From Candidatus Methylomicrobium oryzae (GTDB lineage: Bacteria > Pseudomonadota > Gammaproteobacteria > Methylococcales > Methylomonadaceae), in assembly GCF_016745425.1 (NCBI RefSeq), contig NZ_JAERVK010000003.1:1-64000 (forward strand): a DNA stretch of 64,000 bases, in the 5' to 3' direction. Positions 58,827-64,000 of the stretch are shown in pieces. The position numbers and the translations under genes were made by a program. Under the pieces are notes generated by a model that worked only from the letters and a program-made list of their open reading frames with translations, had not been told where the DNA came from and made no database searches. Positions within the stretch are counted from its first letter, which is position 1. Every line of letters begins with the position of its first letter.

Positions 58827-61634
58827 CTAAATCGACGATTCGGGGTTGCCGATCAGGCTGCCCTGAACCAGATCAATGCCGAGTTCGTTAAGCGTTTCCA
58901 GCACGCCGCCGTTTTCGACCGATTTGGCGATCGTAAGTTTGCCGAACGTATGGGCGACGTCGGACAAGGATTTGACGAACATCCGATCGTCAAGGGTATG
59001 ATCAATCTGGCGGATTAGCGGGGCGCTGATTTTTACGTAATCGATCGGCAGGTTCTTCAAATAATAAAACGATGAAAAGCTGACGCCGAAATTATCCAGA
59101 GCGACGCCGCAGCCCAGCCTCTTGAATTGTTGAATGAGTGTTTTTGCCTGCGTATAGTGCGATTCGACGGCCGCTTCGGGAATTTCGAAAATGATTTTTT
59201 CCGCGCCGATATCGTAGAGGTCGAACAAGTAAGCCACATCGTCGTAAAAGCCGGAATCTTCGAAAACTTTGCCGGACAGGTTGATCGACAGGCGAAAGTC
59301 TTTTCCTTGCCGGCCGGTTTCGTTTAGGGTGCGCAGCGCCTGCTTGAACGCAATGCAGTCGATTTTTCCGGCCAGTCCGAGTTCTTCCGCGTGATTCAGG
59401 AAAACTTCCGGAAGCAGCTGCTCGCCGTCGTCCTGCGGCAGGCGCAGCAGGCATTCGTAATGATGCAGTTCGGACGATCGGCTGTCCAGCACCGGCTGGT
59501 ATTCCAGTTCGAACCGATCTTTCATGATCGCCTGTTCGAGCATCTGCCGGAGGTTCAGCATTTGCTCGATCTTCAGCTGGCTGTCCTGACTCAACCTGCA
59601 GCAGTGGAAGCTGCCCGGGCCGATCTGTCCGGCGTGCAGCCGCGCCGCATCCGCATTCGCGTAGAGATCGTTCGGCGTCAGTCCGTGCTCGGGATACACC
59701 GCGATGCCGATATGGGCGTTGAGCCGATAATTTTTCCCGGTATGAATAAACGGCGAGGCGCCGATGTCCTGAATCAGTTTTTTCGCGAAGTTGTCGAGGT
59801 GATCCGGCTTGACGTGCGAAATCAACAGTGCAAAAACGTTTTTGTTGATTCGGCTGAGCCTGTCGATCGAGCGAAGGCTGTCTTTCAGCCGGCGCGCCAC
59901 CCAGGTCAGCATCATTTCGCCTGCCCGCGGACCATGAAGATTGTTGATCTCTTCGTACGGATCGATATCGAACAGGAGTACCGCGATCAAATAATCGTAA
60001 CGCCGCGCGGTTGCCAGCGCGATCGTCAGTTCGTCGCGGAATTGCTGATAGCTGGCGAGGCCGGTGACCGGATCCTGGATCGGCTGGGTCAGCATTTTCT
60101 GCTGATACTGCGACCTTTCGCTGTTATCGACGCCGAGGGTCAGAATCACGGCTTCGTCCGGGTTGTTCGGCGGGTTGAACAGCGAGTGCAGCCAGGAGAT
60201 ATCGCGGGTCTTGCCGGTTTCGGAAATCAATTGCCCGTCGACCTGGAACTGCCCGGTAATTTCTCCCGATCTGAGCATGCTCAGTTTTTTGTGGTGTTCC
60301 CACTCGGTTTCGGGGATTAAAAGATCGAAAATCTTGCCCTTGATCGAATGTTCTTCCCGGCCCAATTCCTGTACTCCAGCCTGATTGATCGTCAGGATAA
60401 TGCCGTTCAGTTTTTGCGTCAGAATGATAATCGGCGCGGTGTCGATCAATTGCCGGATGAAGTCGCGCTCGATTGCCAGTTCCCGGCTTTTCTTGATCAA
60501 TGTCAAGGTATTGCTGTGCACTTCCTGTTCCAGCGATTGCAGTTGCTGGGCCAGCGTCAAGGCGGTCTGGTGCAGTTGATCGACCTCGTCATAATCGGTC
60601 GAAGCGATTTTCTTGAATCCGATCCGTTCGCGGAACTTGTCGTACTGGTGTGCCGCCAGCAGTGGCAGCGCTCCCGAAAGCCGCGCGACACGCGAAAAGG
60701 TGTAGTGCAGCAGAACTGGCAGCAGGGTCAGGGAGCCCAACAGGCTGATCACGCCATACAGCCAGACTTTCTGCAGGTCTTTTTGCAGGTTTTCTTCGAT
60801 TTCGGTGATATCGTTGATGAACAAAAACAGTGGCGACTGCTTTTTATCTTCCTGGATCGGCACAATTCCGATTTCGTATGTGGCGCCGGCGAGGTGAATC
60901 GTTTTAGTTTGATCGTTCAGTTCGGACAGCGCTACATGCGCGGCGATGTATTGATACAGTCCTTTATTGTCGGACAGGGTCAGCCCTGCCAGTTGATACG
61001 GCCAGGGATGCTCGGGCGCGCCGGATAAGGTGGTGTCGGCGGAAAGAATGCCGATATCCGCACCGGTGGCCTGTTTGTATTTAATCATGATGTCCGCGAA
61101 TGACCGGGTCACGCCGTAGGCGCCGACGGTTTGGGACCGGCCGATAACCGGCACCACGGCCTGCTGAAAACAGATGGAGTCGCAAATGGTGCGGTGTCCG
61201 GGTATTTCGGAATGGATCACTTTGTGGATGGTGGCGTCGTCGGTCGGCATCGGACTTCCCCAGGATTTGATCGTGGCGCCGTTGCTGTCGAAAAAAACGA
61301 TGTTTTCGATACCCCAACTGAGCTGCCATCGCGACCATTTTTCGTCCAGCATCGTGAATGAGGTTTGCCCCCGGCTTGTGTCGGAGCGGGAGCGTTGTTC
61401 CCCGAAGATGGACAGCATTTCCGCGAGCTGTTCGAGTACCAAAAACGAATCTTCGGTCAGGGCCCGGGCGATATGGAGATGATTCCGGTGCTCCTTGACA
61501 CGGTCGAGATAGAAGCTTTCGATCGCATGGCGATAGGCGAAATAGGAAAAAATGCTGTGCATCAGCAGAAACACGCTGCCGAATAAAATAGCGAGTTTCC
61601 ATCTTAGGCTGAAAAAGAACGGCGATCTCGGCAT
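58827..61634 (-). CDS. membrane sensor with degenerate GGDEF and EAL domains
   Basis: The 935-aa inner-membrane protein has a first helix (about 10-30), a large periplasmic sensor (about 31-285, Cache-like), a second helix (about 290-313), a PAS domain (about 395-510), then GGDEF and EAL domains. In the GGDEF the motif is RINKNVF, so no synthase activity is expected. In the EAL domain, the DD pair is LDN in ALDNFGVSFSS, and the catalytic E of AEGVE is K in IAKSVEN, so hydrolysis is unlikely. It probably senses periplasmic ligand and binds c-di-GMP, like LapD. It follows the outer-membrane barrel gene by six bases. Confidence 0.87.
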   Translation of the reverse strand: MPRSPFFFSLRWKLAILFGSVFLLMHSIFSYFAYRHAIESFYLDRVKEHRNHLHIARALTEDSFLVLEQLAEMLSIFGEQRSRSDTSRGQTSFTMLDEKWSRWQLSWGIENIVFFDSNGATIKSWGSPMPTDDATIHKVIHSEIPGHRTICDSICFQQAVVPVIGRSQTVGAYGVTRSFADIMIKYKQATGADIGILSADTTLSGAPEHPWPYQLAGLTLSDNKGLYQYIAAHVALSELNDQTKTIHLAGATYEIGIVPIQEDKKQSPLFLFINDITEIEENLQKDLQKVWLYGVISLLGSLTLLPVLLHYTFSRVARLSGALPLLAAHQYDKFRERIGFKKIASTDYDEVDQLHQTALTLAQQLQSLEQEVHSNTLTLIKKSRELAIERDFIRQLIDTAPIIILTQKLNGIILTINQAGVQELGREEHSIKGKIFDLLIPETEWEHHKKLSMLRSGEITGQFQVDGQLISETGKTRDISWLHSLFNPPNNPDEAVILTLGVDNSERSQYQQKMLTQPIQDPVTGLASYQQFRDELTIALATARRYDYLIAVLLFDIDPYEEINNLHGPRAGEMMLTWVARRLKDSLRSIDRLSRINKNVFALLISHVKPDHLDNFAKKLIQDIGASPFIHTGKNYRLNAHIGIAVYPEHGLTPNDLYANADAARLHAGQIGPGSFHCCRLSQDSQLKIEQMLNLRQMLEQAIMKDRFELEYQPVLDSRSSELHHYECLLRLPQDDGEQLLPEVFLNHAEELGLAGKIDCIAFKQALRTLNETGRQGKDFRLSINLSGKVFEDSGFYDDVAYLFDLYDIGAEKIIFEIPEAAVESHYTQAKTLIQQFKRLGCGVALDNFGVSFSSFYYLKNLPIDYVKISAPLIRQIDHTLDDRMFVKSLSDVAHTFGKLTIAKSVENGGVLETLNELGIDLVQGSLIGNPESSI

Positions 61635-61640
61635 GGGGGG

Positions 61641-62840
61641 TCAGAAACGGAAAGAGATTTGCACACCGAACAGGTCCCAGTCCTCCTGGGTGGTATGCAA
61701 ACGGTCCGGGTTATCGGCCTGCGGTAGCCACATCGTGCCATGCACGCGGTGATATTCGCCGCGCACCATCCAGCTCCGGTTGATGTCCCAACGCAGGCCG
61801 AATGTCCAGTCCTGGGCATAGGCGGCGTGGTTGGGCAGGCCGATCCGTTCGAAGCCCATGCCGTTGCGGTTGTCGGTGTTGGCGTAAATCGTATCGTAGC
61901 GTACCGTGACTTGCCAGTTCGGTAGAAACCGATAACTGCCTTCGACATACCAGCTTTCGGTCGTAAAACGGCTATTGGGGAGAATGCCGTAGCCTTTGAC
62001 CACGTTTCGGCGGTAATTGTATTCTCCGGTCAGCGTCAATTTTTCGCCGTTGTACTGCGCGGACAGCATCAAGGGACGTACAAACGAAGTGCCCGGCCCG
62101 AATCTGTCGCCCGCCAGCGGATGGTAATCCAGCTGCAGGTCCGCATAGCTGACCGCGAAGACGTATTCGCCGCCGTTCAGTTCGTAGCTCAGTTGGGTGA
62201 CCACGGTGGGTTGGGCCTCAAATTCGCCGCGCGCGAAAGGGCCCAACTGGATCGACCGGATTTCCTGATTGTTGCCCAGCGGAACGACATAGTTGAACTT
62301 AAAGTTGAAATCGCCGTACCCGGTATGCTGTTCGGCATAAAATTGGCCGCCGTCGCCGGAAGTCAGCAGCGAGCGCGAGCGTTCGAAATAATTGCCTTGC
62401 GGCAACAGGATTGTCGGATGCGTAAATGCGACGTCGCGGGTTTCGTTGTATAACCCCAGCGGCACTTTGACGCGCCCGCCGCGCAGCCCGAGCCGTCCCG
62501 ATGTGTATTCCCACAAGGTCAGGTCGGCAAGTCCGTAGTCGACCCGGACGCTGCCGCGATCGATGTTTCCGGCCCGGCGGTAGAGCCCCTGAATCGCAAA
62601 GCTCAAGCGGTTAGACGGTTTATAGGACGAATTGAGGCCGATCTCGGTGATGCCGAGGCTGATGCCGTCGTCGCTTTGCCCGAACAGATTATTGTCCGAG
62701 GTGTGGAACAGACTTTGCGCGAGAAAGCCGTGCACCTGGATTTCGTCGGGCAAATCTCCGGCTCTGCCCGCCAACGGCAGGCTCCACAGGATGCCCAGAC
62801 TCAGCCCGCTATTGATAATCGAACAGACGAATTTGCGCAT
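61641..62840 (-). CDS. outer-membrane beta-barrel (porin-like) protein
   Basis: The 399-aa protein has a Sec signal (LSLGILWSLPLAGRAG), and after it alternating amphipathic strands with many aromatic residues, ending in VQISFRF with a terminal Phe, the pattern of outer-membrane barrels. The EIQVHGFLAQSLF start and YVEGSYRFLPNW-type strands resemble porins of the Gammaproteobacteria; the substrate is unknown. It overlaps the end of the small periplasmic protein gene by 32 bases and is followed by the sensor gene. Confidence 0.85.
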   Translation of the reverse strand: MRKFVCSIINSGLSLGILWSLPLAGRAGDLPDEIQVHGFLAQSLFHTSDNNLFGQSDDGISLGITEIGLNSSYKPSNRLSFAIQGLYRRAGNIDRGSVRVDYGLADLTLWEYTSGRLGLRGGRVKVPLGLYNETRDVAFTHPTILLPQGNYFERSRSLLTSGDGGQFYAEQHTGYGDFNFKFNYVVPLGNNQEIRSIQLGPFARGEFEAQPTVVTQLSYELNGGEYVFAVSYADLQLDYHPLAGDRFGPGTSFVRPLMLSAQYNGEKLTLTGEYNYRRNVVKGYGILPNSRFTTESWYVEGSYRFLPNWQVTVRYDTIYANTDNRNGMGFERIGLPNHAAYAQDWTFGLRWDINRSWMVRGEYHRVHGTMWLPQADNPDRLHTTQEDWDLFGVQISFRF

Positions 62841-63255
62841 TGCTGTCGGGTTTCTTGCTTACATAGCCGATCGCATTCGGCGTGTTGGTGACTTTTTCGA
62901 TCATCTCCCGTTCCGAGTCGAGCTGGACCGGAGCGATGCCGGTACCGGAATAGATCATTCGGTCCCAGGCGCGCCGGAACTGGTGCGGAAACATGTCCAG
63001 GCTGTTCTTGACGAAGTCTTTATGGACCGGGTCGTCGTCGGTCAGCGTAAAAACCTTGATCGGTTCGCCGTTAGGCCAGATCCTCAGATGCATCGCGAAG
63101 ATTGCCCGGGTATCGGCGCGTGAATAATGCGCGGATGGGACCGAGGCGTTGACGATGATTTCCGCCGCCCCCGCGACAACCGGGCACAAGCCCAGGCAAA
63201 CGCCGACGATTGCCGAAGTAATCAGTTTCCTGATGATCGGTTTCCGAAGGCGCAA
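62809..63255 (-). CDS. small PstS-like periplasmic protein
   Basis: The 148-aa protein has a Sec signal (LITSAIVGVCLGLCPVVAGA) and one lobe of the phosphate-binding-protein fold: HYSRADTRAIFAMHLRIWPN, HKDFVKNSLDMFPHQFRRAW and NTPNAIGYVSKK. These match the second half of PstS-like solute-binding proteins, but the protein is half their usual length, so it is a single-lobe relative, probably a ligand sensor rather than a transporter part. It is the first of three genes with the barrel and c-di-GMP sensor. Confidence 0.85.
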   Translation of the reverse strand: MRLRKPIIRKLITSAIVGVCLGLCPVVAGAAEIIVNASVPSAHYSRADTRAIFAMHLRIWPNGEPIKVFTLTDDDPVHKDFVKNSLDMFPHQFRRAWDRMIYSGTGIAPVQLDSEREMIEKVTNTPNAIGYVSKKPDSNAQIRLFDYQ

Positions 63256-63367
63256 TTTAGCCGTCCCTTGCGCAGGAGCGTCTAGTCACCGGAATCGTCG
63301 GATGATGAATTGAAGACAGTCTTGGCGCTGCGGGCATGAGTCCGTCTTGGGGGAAGAAATTCGGAGT

Positions 63368-64000
63368 TTAAAGTTTTTGCCAGCGCAGGCGGTTTGCATT
63401 GCTGACCACGGTCAGCGAAGACATCGCCATCGCCGCGCCCGCGATCATCGGATTCAGCAGGATGCCGGCGAAAGGATACAAAAGGCCGGCGGCGACCGGA
63501 ATGCTGATCGTGTTGTAGAAAAAAGCGCCGAACAGGTTTTGTTTGATATTGACCACGGTAAGCTGCGACAGCCGGATCACTTCCGGTATTTTCATCAGCG
63601 AGCCCTGCAGGATCACCACGTCCGCGCTTTCGATCGCGACGTCGGTGCCGGTCCCGATGGCGAAGCCGACGTCGGCCTGCGCGAGCGCCGGCGCATCGTT
63701 GATCCCGTCGCCGACCATGCCGACCGTTTCGCCCTGAGCCTGCAGTTCCCTGACCACGGCCGCCTTATCCTGCGGCAGCACTTGCGCCCTGACTTCGGCA
63801 ATGCCGGCTTCCTGCGCGATCGCCTGGGCTGTGATCGGATTGTCGCCGGTCACCATCAGCACGCGGATGCCCTGATTGCGCAGCCGCTGTACCGCAGCGG
63901 CCGAATCGGGCTTGATCGGATCGGCGACGGCAACGATGCCGGCGAACTGCCGGTCGACCGCGAGCAGCATCGGCGTTTTGCCCTCGGCGCTGAGTTTGGC
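63368..64000 (-). CDS. copper-type heavy-metal P-type ATPase, C-terminal part (cut by window edge)
   Basis: The last 210 residues are visible, including the P-domain [20 protein letters not shown], the hinge [20 protein letters not shown], and the last two membrane helices ([20 protein letters not shown], with the Asn-Tyr-Asn-like YN-T pattern, and [14 protein letters not shown]). These fit Cu(I)-exporting CopA-type ATPases. The gene starts to the right of 64000, so its full length, N-terminal metal domain and CPC motif are not seen. An internal Met at 63970 is not the true start. Confidence 0.9.
   Translation of the reverse strand, partial: AKLSAEGKTPMLLAVDRQFAGIVAVADPIKPDSAAAVQRLRNQGIRVLMVTGDNPITAQAIAQEAGIAEVRAQVLPQDKAAVVRELQAQGETVGMVGDGINDAPALAQADVGFAIGTGTDVAIESADVVILQGSLMKIPEVIRLSQLTVVNIKQNLFGAFFYNTISIPVAAGLLYPFAGILLNPMIAGAAMAMSSLTVVSNANRLRWQKL

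Overview
The window looks like chromosomal DNA of a gammaproteobacterium, most likely a methanotroph or close relative (Methylococcales-like). Pointers: a gene pair linked to tetrahydromethanopterin-type C1 cofactors (a dihydromethanopterin-reductase-like flavoprotein and a dihydropteroate-synthase-like protein, 5.3-7.2 kb) beside a normal folP; an N-type (Na+-ATPase-like) F-ATPase operon; an HrpA-type helicase; ubiE-ubiJ-ubiB; hslVU; and an RnfB-type ferredoxin. The identification is inferred from gene content only; no rRNA, tRNA or CRISPR array was seen.

Layout. 0-1.2 kb: one end of an integron. A partial attC site, one cassette gene, a candidate attI and an integrase gene destroyed by a 68-bp palindromic element. 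1.2-18.3 kb: housekeeping genes (rimI, uracil-DNA glycosylase, leuA, pssA, the pterin genes, folP, radA, a radical-SAM/SDR pair, hrpA) with a few decayed small genes. 18.3-19.2 kb: a 0.9-kb gene-free region between convergent genes, carrying the same DnaA-box cluster twice, 507 bp apart. 19.2-26.6 kb: a flavin disulfide oxidoreductase with a TVP38 membrane protein, an EAL protein, a His-tailed DUF2231 membrane protein, a sigma-54 regulator, RnfB and a cell-wall amidase. 26.7-33 kb: the N-ATPase operon, transcribed leftwards in the order atpD-C-Q-B-E-F-A-G, with no atpR, and a 20-bp inverted-repeat-bounded element upstream. 33-36.5 kb: PhnA-like protein, DedA protein and a CPA2 antiporter.

36.5-40.6 kb is an accessory island of phage remnants: a terminase fragment, a Mor-like activator, a BRO-N antirepressor, a small gpW-like protein, a broken toxin next to an intact antitoxin, and two more copies of the 68-bp element. 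40.7-49.6 kb holds a PAS-GGDEF-EAL enzyme, a second CPA2 antiporter, a DUF2267 protein, a hybrid histidine kinase with a plant-ethylene-receptor-like membrane sensor, and a dead IS5-type insertion sequence with a 3-bp target duplication. 49.8-56.1 kb is conserved core (ubiB, ubiJ, ubiE, DUF971, hslU, hslV, DUF4126). 56.5-63.3 kb returns to signalling: an EAL protein, WrbA, and a three-gene operon of a small PstS-like periplasmic protein, an outer-membrane barrel and a membrane-bound degenerate GGDEF-EAL receptor. The window ends inside a copper-type P-ATPase gene.

Themes. Four c-di-GMP proteins occur in one window: one apparently bifunctional enzyme, two probable phosphodiesterases and one probably inactive receptor. 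Several families of short palindromic repeats are scattered between and within genes, and one of them appears in the broken integrase gene. The most interesting items are the decayed integron end, the duplicated DnaA-box region, the atpR-less N-ATPase with an incomplete Na+ site, the ethylene-receptor-like kinase and the periplasm/outer-membrane/c-di-GMP operon.
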